From Bacillota bacterium (lineage in GTDB: Bacteria; Bacillota; Clostridia; Lachnospirales; Lachnospiraceae), in NCBI GenBank assembly GCA_023423045.1, contig JAFAGA010000017.1, forward strand, positions 3,450 to 67,449: a stretch of DNA of 64,000 bases, in the 5' to 3' direction. Positions 50,560 to 58,993 of this stretch are shown here, piece by piece; within the stretch, counting starts at the first letter, position 1; every line of letters starts with the position of its first letter. A program made the position numbers and the translations under genes. The notes beneath the pieces were generated by a model. It made no database searches and was not told the DNA's origin. It saw nothing but the letters and a program-made list of their open reading frames with translations.

Positions 50560-50731
50560 CTGGTGACCAATAGGTACACTTCATTATACATCATAACATA
50601 TTGGAAAGAAAAAGTCTAGTAAAATATTTTTTTGCCGGTAAAATTAGAGATGACCATTTAATTTGGGAAGAGTTGAAAGAGCAAGATAACGAAGCATTAA
50701 AATGCCAGGAAGCGGCATGATGGAGGTAATT

Positions 50732-52972
50732 ATGCAGGAAGCGAGAGAACACCGGGAAGAATTGAACCCAGGGAGCGCCGGCGCTTCCTCCGGCCTGGAG
50801 CGAAGGCTGGAGGAGCAGCACCTGGAGAAATGTGTCAAGGTGATACAGGGAAATATTGATAAGTATCTGCGGGAATATAAGGCGCTCAGTGATGAAACAA
50901 AAGAACTTTACGATAACTACCGTTCCAGCAACCCGGAGTTGCACAATGATCTGGTAATTGGGCTGGATATGAAATCACAGGTTGAACGGACCCTGAATAA
51001 GAATATGCTGGCACTCAAAAAGCCGTATTTCGGGCGAATCGACTACAGGGAGATCGGGGATAACACCGGCTACAGCCTGTACCTGGGCAAGAATGGAGTA
51101 AGGAATATTTCAGATACCTCTGGGATATTCCCAAGAAAGAATGTCGCCGAGAATATGATTATCGACTGGCGTGCGCCGATCTGCAGCGTATATTATGAAA
51201 ATGATATCGGAAGGAGCTCTTATCCGACACCGGTAGGAGAGAGGATTGAAATTGATCTATTCTTAAAAAGAACCTATGAGATTGAGGATAGCAGGCTGAT
51301 TGATTTCTACGATTCGGATGTGGTTGCCAATGATGAGTTTCTGACCAAGTATCTCAGTAAGAACAAAGAGGTGGTTTTGGGAGAAATCATTGCCACCATT
51401 CAAAAGGAACAGAATGAGATTATTCGTGATACCCCCTGGCACAGCGTTATTGTACAGGGAGTGGCGGGAAGCGGGAAGACCACAGTGGCGATGCACCGGA
51501 TCTCCTATATCCTGTATAATTATAAGGAGAAATTCCGGCCAGATGAATTCTTTATCATTGGCAGCAATAAGATGCTGCTGAATTATATTACCGGGGTTTT
51601 GCCCAATTTGGATGTATATAATGTGAACCAGATGACAATGGAGGAATTTTTGATTTCCCTGCTGGATAAGGATTTTGACTATAAGAAGGGAAAGTTCTCT
51701 CTGGCAGACAGCTTTTTAAAGCTGGATAAGAAGCTGTCATCACAGGATATCTCCGCGCTGAAGAGGTTCAAAGGCTCCATTCATTTTATAAAGGCTCTGA
51801 TGCTGTTTATGAAACGGTATGAAATAAATGCCGTAACGACGGAGACCGTAAAGCTTGACCGGCAGGTATTGTATTCCAGAGAGGAGATCCTTTATTTTCT
51901 GAATTTCTTTGGGGAGATGCCTTTGCATGAAAAAATAGATATCCTGAACAAACGCCTTGCCTATAAGATCAAATTCCTGGGAGAAGAAAGGGAGATGAAT
52001 AAGGAAGTGCTTCGAGCCCAGATAAAAAAATATAAGGATTATTTTGGAAGCCGGAGCAAAAAGCTGGATCTGATGGGCATCTACCTGGAATTTCTGAATT
52101 CTCTGCAAAGAGACCGCGTAATGTACCAGGAGCTGGAGATCCAGGTGGAGAGGGAGGAGGTCATCGGCCTGCTGCTACAGGAATTGGAACAGAAGCGCTT
52201 GGATATCTATGATCTTGCCATGCTTAATTATATCAAAAGACGCATCAAGATGACCAGGGATTATGAATATGTAAGCCATATCGTAATTGATGAGGCGCAG
52301 GATTTTGGTGTGATGCTCTTTCAGATATTTAAACAGCTGTTTAAGAACTGTACCTATACGATCATGGGTGATGTATCACAGAATATTTACTATGATACGG
52401 GAATGAATGATTGGGAGATATTGAAGCAGGAGGTATTTTCACAGGAGAAGGACCGGTTCTATGTGCTGGCGAAGAGCTACCGCAATACGGTGGAGATTTC
52501 CGAATTCGCAAGCCGGGTTCTTCGAAAATGCTCCTTTAAGACCTATGATATTGAGCCGATTATCCGCCATGGTAAGGAGGTGACCCTGATCAAAACAGGA
52601 GACGAGAGGCGTCTGGCGGAAGAAACGGCCGCACTGGTTCAGAGTATCCGCGGATCCGGCTATGATACGATTGCCATTATCTGCAGAACCGTGGAGGAAA
52701 CGAGGAGGGTAAAGAAGCTCCTGGCTTCCTATGTGAAAATCGAACATTTGGAGGAGGATATGGAGAATATGACCTTCTCCAACGGAACGATGGTGCTGCC
52801 CATCCATATGACCAAGGGGCTGGAATTTGATGCGGTTATTCTGTGGAATCCGGATGAGGAAAGCTACCGCTTCGGTGATGAGGATGCGAAGCTCCTCTAT
52901 GTTGCCATTACCCGGGCGCTGCATGAATTGTATATTGTATATCAGGAGGAACTGACAGGCTTATTAAAGTGA
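50732..52972 (+). CDS. helD: HelD-like RNA-polymerase-associated helicase (UvrD/Rep superfamily)
   Basis: 746 residues from the ATG at 50732, which has GGAGG five bases away; earlier ATGs (50702, 50717) have no such site or are out of frame. It has a coiled-coil N-terminus (LEEQHLEKCVKVIQGNIDKYLREY), as in HelD, where that arm enters the RNA polymerase secondary channel. Walker A is GVAGSGKTTVAMHR (about 243-256), Walker B is VIDEAQDFG, and later motifs are GDVSQNIYY, KSYRNTVEIS, MTKGLEFDAVILWN and YVAITRALHELY. HelD removes stalled or DNA-bound RNA polymerase after termination. It is a single-gene unit behind a palindromic site. Confidence 0.87.
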   Translation: MQEAREHREELNPGSAGASSGLERRLEEQHLEKCVKVIQGNIDKYLREYKALSDETKELYDNYRSSNPELHNDLVIGLDMKSQVERTLNKNMLALKKPYFGRIDYREIGDNTGYSLYLGKNGVRNISDTSGIFPRKNVAENMIIDWRAPICSVYYENDIGRSSYPTPVGERIEIDLFLKRTYEIEDSRLIDFYDSDVVANDEFLTKYLSKNKEVVLGEIIATIQKEQNEIIRDTPWHSVIVQGVAGSGKTTVAMHRISYILYNYKEKFRPDEFFIIGSNKMLLNYITGVLPNLDVYNVNQMTMEEFLISLLDKDFDYKKGKFSLADSFLKLDKKLSSQDISALKRFKGSIHFIKALMLFMKRYEINAVTTETVKLDRQVLYSREEILYFLNFFGEMPLHEKIDILNKRLAYKIKFLGEEREMNKEVLRAQIKKYKDYFGSRSKKLDLMGIYLEFLNSLQRDRVMYQELEIQVEREEVIGLLLQELEQKRLDIYDLAMLNYIKRRIKMTRDYEYVSHIVIDEAQDFGVMLFQIFKQLFKNCTYTIMGDVSQNIYYDTGMNDWEILKQEVFSQEKDRFYVLAKSYRNTVEISEFASRVLRKCSFKTYDIEPIIRHGKEVTLIKTGDERRLAEETAALVQSIRGSGYDTIAIICRTVEETRRVKKLLASYVKIEHLEEDMENMTFSNGTMVLPIHMTKGLEFDAVILWNPDEESYRFGDEDAKLLYVAITRALHELYIVYQEELTGLLK

Positions 52973-53021
52973 TTTTTTGAAACCAGTTTCAGTGTTTTAT
53001 TCCTTGTATGAGTTTCTATTT

Positions 53022-53192
53022 ATGATATAATGAAAGCGTAGGTGAGCAGTGCGAGAAGAGCACTCGCACTGCGAGCTTGCTCGTAAGCATGCGATCGGAG
53101 CTGGAGATCATGAACATGGTTTTGTTCATGATATAATGAAAGCGGAGATGAGAAATGCGAGAAAAGTATTCGCACTGCAAGCTTGCTCAAAT
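53022..53192 (+). repeat. Two imperfect copies of a structured element (period 106)
   Basis: Copy 1 (53022-53086) and copy 2 (53128-53192) share ATGATATAATGAAAGCG, then a hairpin-forming part, then CGCACTGCRAGCTTGCTC. In copy 1 the hairpin is perfect, AGTGCGAG/CTCGCACT; in copy 2 it is kept with an A-C mismatch and a G-U pair. Each copy carries a TATAAT; copy 1 has TTGTAT 16 bases before it. Between them, TCATGAAC and GTTCATGA (53107-53130) form a further hairpin. They fill the gap before the CE7 gene. Confidence 0.7.
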
Positions 53193-53239
53193 CTGTGACG
53201 AAGACTAAAATAAGATGAACAAAAGGGAGAAGACAAACT

Positions 53240-54199
53240 ATGCCGCTAATTGATATGCCATTGGATGAATTGAAGAAATATAATGGAAGCAGCCCATGCC
53301 CTCCTGATATGGATGAATATTGGGATAGGGCAATTGCGGAGATGAAAGCAACCGATCCCGGGGTGGAGTTGATCCCTTCCCGTTTTCAAGTTCCCTTTGC
53401 TGAGTGTTTTGACCTGTACTTCACTGGCGTTAGAGGTGCGAGAATCCATGCCAAGTATATCCGGCCAAAGAATTCTGAGACAAAGCATCCGGCAGTATTG
53501 CAGTTTCATGGTTATACAGGCAGCAGCGGTGATTGGAATGATAAGCTGAATTATGCCGCTATGGGATATTCTGTGGCAGCGCTGGATTGCAGAGGTCAGG
53601 GAGGAAAGTCCGAGGATACCGGCGGTGTGAAGGGAAATACTTTCCGGGGACATATCATTAGAGGTTTGGATGAGGGCGCCGATCATTTGCTGTTTCGTCA
53701 TATTTTTCTTGATACGGCTCAGCTGGCCAAAATTGTGATGGAGATGCCGGAGGTTGATGAAAACCGTGTGGGAGCAATGGGTGGATCACAGGGAGGGGCC
53801 CTGACATTGGCTTGTGCATCCCTGGAGCCCAGGATTAAAAGGCTGGCACCGGTTTACCCCTTCCTTTGTGACTACCGGAGAGTGTGGGAGATGGATCTGG
53901 CAAAGGATGCCTACGAAGAGCTTCGGGAATATTTCAGACATTTTGATCCTCTGCATGAGCGTGAGGATGAAATCTTTATGAGGCTGGGATATATTGATTT
54001 GCAGAACCTGGTAAAAAGAATTCGGGGAGAGGTGTTTATGAATGTTGGCTTAATGGATACCATCTGTCCGCCTTCCACGCAATTTGCGGCTTATAATAAG
54101 ATAACCTCCGTGAAAACGATGAATATTTACCCTGATTACGGACATGAATATCTTCCGATGATGGGGGATAAAACCTATGAATTTATGATGGGCTTATAA
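53240..54199 (+). CDS. Acetylxylan esterase / cephalosporin-C deacetylase (CE7)
   Basis: A 319-residue alpha/beta hydrolase of carbohydrate esterase family 7, which removes acetyl groups from xylo-oligosaccharides and cephalosporin C. The triad is S183 (GGSQGG), D273 (GLMDTICPPST) and H302 (YGHEYLP). The family motif RGQGG (118-122, in DCRGQGGKS) is also present. There is no signal peptide, so it acts in the cytoplasm on imported acetylated sugars. AAAGGGAG precedes the ATG. It stands alone, behind the duplicated promoter-like element. Confidence 0.93.
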   Translation: MPLIDMPLDELKKYNGSSPCPPDMDEYWDRAIAEMKATDPGVELIPSRFQVPFAECFDLYFTGVRGARIHAKYIRPKNSETKHPAVLQFHGYTGSSGDWNDKLNYAAMGYSVAALDCRGQGGKSEDTGGVKGNTFRGHIIRGLDEGADHLLFRHIFLDTAQLAKIVMEMPEVDENRVGAMGGSQGGALTLACASLEPRIKRLAPVYPFLCDYRRVWEMDLAKDAYEELREYFRHFDPLHEREDEIFMRLGYIDLQNLVKRIRGEVFMNVGLMDTICPPSTQFAAYNKITSVKTMNIYPDYGHEYLPMMGDKTYEFMMGL

Positions 54200-54234
54200 T
54201 TTCTAACACAAAGGGTAATATAGAATGGGACTGT

Positions 54235-54309
54235 TTCAAAACCAATGGATTAATTGGGATGCTGCTTGAATTGGCGGAGAAACAGTTCCATTTTTATTTC
54301 AGAAAATGC
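54235..54309 (+). terminator. Terminator of the CE7 esterase gene
   Basis: Arms ATGGGACTGTTTC (54235-54247) and GAAACAGTTCCAT (54289-54301), with a long loop, then TTTTATTTC. Confidence 0.55.
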
Positions 54310-54329
54310 TTCCCTGTAAAATAAAAATG

Positions 54330-54359
54330 CGGGTTCCGAAGAACCCGCAAAAATGATAC
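54330..54359 (-). terminator. Terminator of the Big2 protein gene
   Basis: Perfect arms TGCGGGTTC (54338-54346) and GAACCCGCA (54351-54359) with a CGAA loop. On the minus strand the stem is followed by TTTTTATTTT. Confidence 0.8.
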
Positions 54360-54380
54360 AGACATGAATAGAACATTTAT

Positions 54381-55238
54381 TTATTTTGCGGACTTCAGAG
54401 AATTAACCAGGTATTCTGCCGCTGTGTAAATATTAGGTGTAACCTTGGTGCCATCATCCGAAACAGCTACAACGTAGAAATAATTATCTACGAATACACC
54501 GTATACAACCTGCTTTATTGTTAAAGCTCCGGAAACATCAAGCGTTACATTATAGCTGATCTTCATCCCTGTTCCAACCTTATTGTCATATTTATCGAAT
54601 TTGAGGTCGGAGATGGAAGTATCTTCTCCCAATGCGGACAGTTCTCCTAAAAATGTTTCCTCACCATCTCCGTTTTCAAATTGATCTTTTATTTCTTCGA
54701 AAGAAGGAGCCTTCTCTCCGGTGTAGACGATAGCCAGGGTAAGGTTTGAATTGCCGGTGAAATCTGCTGAAGAAGGATAGATAAGGGATATGGTCTGACC
54801 ATCCTCGTCATACAGCACGAAATTGGTCCAATCCTTTGGAATGAGGCCTTTGATATTTGCAACCTTGATTTCCTGTGTTTTAAAAGGAGCCTTTGCAGAA
54901 GTGCTTTCCGGTTTCTTTACAGTTACGTTGCAGGTATATTTCTTTTTATTAACAGTAGCAGTTATGACAGCCTTTCCTTCCTTAACTGCTGTCACCTTAC
55001 CGCTCTTATTGACAGTGGCAACAGACTTTTTGCCTGAAGACCAGGTTGCTTTTGCCTTTGTACCTGATATTTTTAATGTGTAGGATTTTCCGGTTTCGAG
55101 AGTTAATGATTTCTTGTCCAATTTAATCGTAGCTGCTTCTGCGACAGCAACGGTACTCACGGGTAATACCTGAGGGGAGAAAACAGATAATGTGAGCACA
55201 AGTGCTAATACCTTATAGAACCTTTTGAAATGCTTCAT
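54381..55238 (-). CDS. Secreted protein with a bacterial Ig-like (Big2) domain
   Basis: 285 residues from the minus-strand ATG at 55238 (AGGAGG upstream). The longer open frame to 55280 runs through the ribosome binding site. A signal peptide covers about 1-33 (FYKVLALVLTLSVFSPQVLP then VAEAA). A Big2 domain follows (about 36-110, KLDKKSLTLETGKSYTLKISG to CNVTVKK). The C-terminal half (about 125-285) is beta-rich and unassigned, with FVLYDEDGQTISLIYPSSADF and YVVAVSDDGTKVTPNIYTAAEYLVNSL. It is probably surface-exposed or released; its role is unknown. Confidence 0.8.
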   Translation of the reverse strand: MKHFKRFYKVLALVLTLSVFSPQVLPVSTVAVAEAATIKLDKKSLTLETGKSYTLKISGTKAKATWSSGKKSVATVNKSGKVTAVKEGKAVITATVNKKKYTCNVTVKKPESTSAKAPFKTQEIKVANIKGLIPKDWTNFVLYDEDGQTISLIYPSSADFTGNSNLTLAIVYTGEKAPSFEEIKDQFENGDGEETFLGELSALGEDTSISDLKFDKYDNKVGTGMKISYNVTLDVSGALTIKQVVYGVFVDNYFYVVAVSDDGTKVTPNIYTAAEYLVNSLKSAK

Positions 55239-55359
55239 GTCGATTTTTAACCTCCTATGGTCAATTGTTTGTATAACCAAATTATTGATGTTTTCTATTA
55301 TACCCTTTATTATAATATATTTCCAGTTAAACTTCCTTGTTTTGGTGGAAACTTCACTA

Positions 55360-55388
55360 TTGACAAAGAGAAATAAAATGAATATAAT
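55360..55388 (+). promoter_or_regulatory. Promoter of the tRNA pair
   Basis: TTGACA (55360-55365), an exact 17-base spacer and TATAAT (55383-55388): full consensus, about 20 bases before the first tRNA. Confidence 0.8.
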
Positions 55389-55408
55389 AAGAAAGTGCTT
55401 TACGAAAG

Positions 55409-55481
55409 GGGATCTTAGCTCAGCTGGGAGAGCATCTGCCTTACAAGCAGAGGGTCATAGGTTCGAGCCCTATAGGTCCCA
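55409..55481 (+). tRNA. tRNA-Val (anticodon TAC)
   Basis: The cloverleaf is complete: acceptor GGGATCT with AGGTCCC, D arm TTAGCTCAGCTGGGAGAGCA, anticodon stem TCTGC/GCAGA around loop CTTACAA, and T arm with GGTTCGAGCCC. Discriminator A; CCA is not encoded. Confidence 0.95.
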
Positions 55482-55499
55482 TTTTTCTTAGTTATTTAT

Positions 55500-55573
55500 G
55501 GCGAAGTAGCTCAGTTGGCGAGAGCATGCGGTTCATACCCGCAGTGTCGGCGGTTCAAATCCGTCCTTCGCTA
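55500..55573 (+). tRNA. tRNA-Met (anticodon CAT, elongator type)
   Basis: Acceptor GGCGAAG with CTTCGCT, anticodon stem TGCGG/CCGCA around loop TTCATAC, T loop GGTTCAAATCC. It lacks the three G-C pairs and the mismatched end of initiator tRNA. If the CAT is modified by TilS it would read Ile, which cannot be excluded from sequence alone. CCA is not encoded. It follows tRNA-Val by 18 bases. Confidence 0.92.
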
Positions 55574-55578
55574 TTCGG

Positions 55579-55609
55579 ATGTGTTGCGATTGTGCAGCAC
55601 ATTTTTTAT
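55579..55609 (+). terminator. Terminator of the tRNA pair
   Basis: Arms ATGTGTTGC (55579-55587) and GCAGCACAT (55594-55602) with one G-U pair, then TTTTTTA. Confidence 0.8.
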
Positions 55610-55723
55610 TGGAATAAATTGTACTTTATTTATTTGATATATTCACGCGCTTTACGGATCATAAACCGATTTAATAGACGATAGCTGCCGCCGGATTACA
55701 AACACTTGTGATTGTTTGTGGTT

Positions 55724-55857
55724 ATGGTATAATGGCGTCAGACATTATACCGCGCCGACCGGAGGGAGTGCGCATCCTGGCACGGAGTGCCACATGGCAT
55801 GGACGCTTGCGGACATGGCATAATGGCGTCAGACATTATACCGCGCCGACGCGGTAT
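55724..55857 (+). repeat. Two near-identical 36-base copies of a promoter-like palindromic element
   Basis: Copies at 55724-55759 and 55815-55850 differ at one base. Each contains TAATGGCGTCAGACATTATACC and thus an inverted repeat; in the first copy GGTATAATG (55726-55734) pairs fully with CATTATACC (55743-55751). After copy 2, ATACCGCG-CCGA-CGCGGTAT (55838-55857) makes a tetraloop hairpin. A possible promoter, TTGTGA with TATAAT (55728-55733), lies in copy 1. Nothing else was recognised in the gap 55610-55921. Confidence 0.75.
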
Positions 55858-55921
55858 AGCGGTGAAATAGAGCATGAAACAGGACTGTTTATAATAAATA
55901 GGAACAGATGGGTAGGAGCCT

Positions 55922-57544
55922 ATGGAAGAGGGATATCATATTACAGTGTTACAGGATAATAAGCGGGTTACGGTGGAATGTATGGACGGAGAGAAGCTTT
56001 TGGAAGCGATGCTCCGGAATGGAATCCGACACCGCTTTGACTGCGGAGGCCGGGGTACCTGCGGAAAATGCAAGGTTCAGGTAGTAGCGGGGGAGCTTTC
56101 GGAGAGCAGGGAAGATATCAGAGTATTGGATGAGGCGGAGCGAAACAGTGGATATCGCTTGGCTTGTAAGACCTGCCCTCAAGGGGACATCACCATAAAA
56201 CTTCCTGCCTATGGGGAAGAAAAGATGATGGTCTTGACAACAGGGCAGGAAGGAAGCGCACCCTCCCAAAAAGAAACGGGGAGAAGCGGTTGCTATATTG
56301 GAATTGATTTGGGGACAACCACCCTGGCAGCTCATTTGGTTGAAGGAAGCAATGGGGAGATCCTTGCGGTTTCTTCCATGGTAAATCCCCAGAGAGTGTA
56401 CGGAGCAGATATAATCTCCAGAATGAAGGCTTCTCTGGAGGGTAAAGGAGATGATCTGAAGAAGCTTATTCGGGATGGCCTGCGTGCCTTAATCCTGCGG
56501 GTACGCCAGGGGGCACCACCGGGGGTAAAGAGCATAGAACGGATTGCAATTGCCGGTAATACTACGATGATACATCTGCTCATGGGTTATTCCTGTGAGG
56601 GATTGGGAATATATCCGTTTACACCGATCACGACCATGCCCATCACTTCGAGTTTTCATGAATTGTTTGCGGAGGACCATTTGCCGGGGCCCGGCGGTTT
56701 CGGCGCCAGTGAATTGGAGAAAGAACTTCTGGAGGAGTTGGATGGAGTTCCGGTATCCATCCTGCCGGGAATCTCTGCTTTTGTTGGAGGAGACGTTCTG
56801 ACAGGACTTGGTGTCTGCAGCTTTGACTGTTCGGAGGAGGTCTGTCTTCTGATCGATCTTGGTACCAATGGAGAACTGGCAATCGGCAATAAAGAGAAGC
56901 TGTACGTATCTTCCACCGCTGCGGGTCCGGCCTTTGAGGGCGGGAATATATCCATCGGCGCAGGAAGTGTTCCTGGAGCGATCAACCGGGTTCGCCTGGG
57001 AGATACCATCCCTGAAATTAAAACCATCGGTGGCGGTAAACCGGTGGGCATCTGCGGAACCGGTGTTGTGGAGCTGTGTTCCGAGTTGCTGCGCACCGGA
57101 GGCATGGATGCAACAGGGCTGCTCTGTGAGGAGTATTTTCAGAATGGATACCCGCTCTATCGGGATTCGCAGGTTAGACTTGCGTTTACTCAGAAGGATG
57201 TGAGAGAACTTCAGCTTGCCAAGGCAGCAATCCGGGCAGGGCTTGAGCTGCTGCTAAGGAATTATGGGGTGAGTTGGGAACAGGTGAAGAGAGTGTATCT
57301 GGCCGGTGGTTTTGGATTTGAGCTGGATATTTCCATGGCTGTTCATATTGGATTATTGCCGGAGGAACTGAAGGACAGAATTGTTACCGTCGGTAACAGT
57401 TCTTTGACCGGTGCGGTAAGATATGCCGCCGATCCCGAGTTTTCCGGACGGCTCATGGTGATCAGAGAGCGTGCTTGTGAGATTCATCTATCCAATGAAG
57501 AGGATTTTCAGGAGCTGTATATTGGAAATATAAACTTTAGCTGA
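55922..57544 (+). CDS. Corrinoid activation protein (RamA/RACE-like, 2Fe-2S plus ASKHA domain)
   Basis: 540 residues. The N-terminal ferredoxin-like domain binds a 2Fe-2S cluster through C41, C47, C50 (DCGGRGTCGKC) and C82 (RLACKTC). A linker leads to a DUF4445/ASKHA ATPase domain with GIDLGTTTLAAHLVEG, IAGNTTMIHLL, LLIDLGTNGELAIG and LAGGFGFELD. Proteins of this family reduce inactive Co(II) corrinoid proteins with ATP so that methyltransferases can work. No corrinoid protein or methyltransferase is in the window, so the partner lies elsewhere. It is followed at once by a broken permease gene. Confidence 0.88.
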   Translation: MEEGYHITVLQDNKRVTVECMDGEKLLEAMLRNGIRHRFDCGGRGTCGKCKVQVVAGELSESREDIRVLDEAERNSGYRLACKTCPQGDITIKLPAYGEEKMMVLTTGQEGSAPSQKETGRSGCYIGIDLGTTTLAAHLVEGSNGEILAVSSMVNPQRVYGADIISRMKASLEGKGDDLKKLIRDGLRALILRVRQGAPPGVKSIERIAIAGNTTMIHLLMGYSCEGLGIYPFTPITTMPITSSFHELFAEDHLPGPGGFGASELEKELLEELDGVPVSILPGISAFVGGDVLTGLGVCSFDCSEEVCLLIDLGTNGELAIGNKEKLYVSSTAAGPAFEGGNISIGAGSVPGAINRVRLGDTIPEIKTIGGGKPVGICGTGVVELCSELLRTGGMDATGLLCEEYFQNGYPLYRDSQVRLAFTQKDVRELQLAKAAIRAGLELLLRNYGVSWEQVKRVYLAGGFGFELDISMAVHIGLLPEELKDRIVTVGNSSLTGAVRYAADPEFSGRLMVIRERACEIHLSNEEDFQELYIGNINFS

Positions 57545-57545
57545 G

Positions 57546-57924
57546 AGCGTATAATGTGGGGGTCACTCTTTTCTTAATCCTGTTGATGACCATAGGAAAT
57601 CTCAGGGGGGTAAAGGAATCAGCCAAAATGTTTGCAATTCCCACTTATATTTTTATCATAGCCATGCTGATTCTGATTGTGACCGGCTTGGTGAAGGTAT
57701 ATGTTTTTGGAGAGGTTTTGCAGTCTGTTTATCCGGTTCCCGAGGCGGTGGGAGATATGACCTTCTTTTTGATGATCCGTGCATTTGCCGCGGGCTGCTT
57801 CGGACTTACGGGAGTGGAAGCGGTCCCCAATTATGAGGTTACAGTACTCTCGCAGATTGCGTCTCAAGTATTCGGAAACGGAATCTGGTTCTATATTCTG
57901 CAGATTTCCACAGCTGTTATCCTA
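57546..57924 (+). pseudogene. Remnant of an APC-superfamily permease
   Basis: The translation around 57556 onward reads like the middle of an amino-acid/polyamine/potassium-type APC permease: MTIGNLRGVKESAKMFAIPTY and FFLMIRAFAAGCFGLTGVEAVPN. It then jumps to TVLSQIASQVFGNGIWFYI, which belongs well downstream in such proteins. The N-terminal third, the segment between the two blocks and the C-terminus are gone. The open frame continues through a terminator hairpin into antisense of the AraC gene, which is not meaningful. It is a decayed gene. Confidence 0.75.
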
Positions 57925-57930
57925 AAAATA

Positions 57931-57966
57931 AAAGGATGCCATGGCTTTTTCATGGCGTCCTTTTTT
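57931..57966. terminator. Bidirectional terminator (permease remnant / AraC gene)
   Basis: Arms AAAGGATGCCATG (57931-57943) and CATGGCGTCCTTT (57951-57963), with T runs on both sides. Confidence 0.8.
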
Positions 57967-58002
57967 GGTCGGCATAAGACAGTTCTTGGTGCTTGCCGTT
58001 AT

Positions 58003-58842
58003 TTATCCCTGCATCGCATCCCGGATAGAAAGAACATTGCTGCGGTATTTCAGGGGAGTGGTATGGAGGTGATTTTTAAAGTGCTTATTGAAGGAGGAAG
58101 CATCCCGAAAGCCGCAGGAGTATGCGATCTCCGATACGGACAGATGGGATTCCTGGAGCAGCTGCAGGGCTATTTTGATGCGGTACTGGAGCAGGTATTC
58201 CTGCGGGGATAAAGAGGTGGCGCTGATAAACAATTTATAGAGGTAGGTGCGGTCAATACACAGGAATTTTGCTATGTCTGTAATACGGATATCATAGGTA
58301 TAGTTGTTATGGATATAATCCAGGGCCTTGGAAAGATAATTCTCATAGATGACTCCCGAGGGCGCCTGTGCCGGGAGGCAGACATGGGAGAAGCATCGGT
58401 AGAGCAGGCCAAGATAGGACAGCTCATTTCCCTGCCGCTCGGTGAAGGTAAGGATTAAGGAGGACAGATCCTTCCATAGCATGCCGTTGCTGTAATCCTT
58501 CAGAATCAGACTGGTATGGGAAAGGCCGCAGCTCTTTAGCACAGAAGGCACATCATACCCGTCAAAGCCGATCCAGTAATACTCCCAGGGATCCTGCTCA
58601 TCCGCAGAGTACAGTGTTGTGACTCCCGGATGGATTAAAAAGCCCTCTCCCTCACTTACATGATAAACGGCCCCATTCACATGATAAGTGCCCTGCCCGC
58701 GCAGAACAAAATGAATCAGATAATGAGGGCGGATGGCGGGGCCGAAGGAATGGAAGGGTTTGCATCGCTCGTGGCCGCAATGGTGCAGTACCAGGGGTCT
58801 TCCGGGGATGATATTGCTGTCTTGTGCCGGTAATGGCTTCAT
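58003..58842 (-). CDS. AraC family transcriptional regulator
   Basis: 279 residues from the minus-strand ATG at 58842 (GGAGGG six bases upstream); 33 extra residues in the longer open frame lack support. An N-terminal cupin-like sugar-sensing domain (about 25-150) has HYLIHFVLRGQGTYHVNG. The C-terminal domain has two helix-turn-helix units, ITDIAKFLCIDRTYLYKLF and VSEIAYSCGFRDASSFNKHF. It is divergent from the GH4 alpha-galactosidase gene, so it is probably its activator in response to an alpha-galactoside such as melibiose. The effector is inferred. Confidence 0.92.
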   Translation of the reverse strand: MKPLPAQDSNIIPGRPLVLHHCGHERCKPFHSFGPAIRPHYLIHFVLRGQGTYHVNGAVYHVSEGEGFLIHPGVTTLYSADEQDPWEYYWIGFDGYDVPSVLKSCGLSHTSLILKDYSNGMLWKDLSSLILTFTERQGNELSYLGLLYRCFSHVCLPAQAPSGVIYENYLSKALDYIHNNYTYDIRITDIAKFLCIDRTYLYKLFISATSLSPQEYLLQYRIKIALQLLQESHLSVSEIAYSCGFRDASSFNKHFKNHLHTTPLKYRSNVLSIRDAMQG

Positions 58843-58993
58843 GGTATTCCCTCCTGCTTTGATATCCCAAACGGTGCCATAAGTATATAGAGTCAACATA
58901 ATGACAATAATTCGAAACAAATGACATAGATTCAGGATCAATTACATTATATAATAAACAATAACAGAATTCAAATAAAAAGGAGATAGAAGT

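Noticed and set aside
53022..53192. CRISPR array
   Set aside because: Only two imperfect copies, with no regular spacers and no cas genes.
57556..58212. Intact 218-residue membrane protein
   Set aside because: Only the first part resembles a permease. The rest crosses a terminator and runs antisense to the AraC gene.
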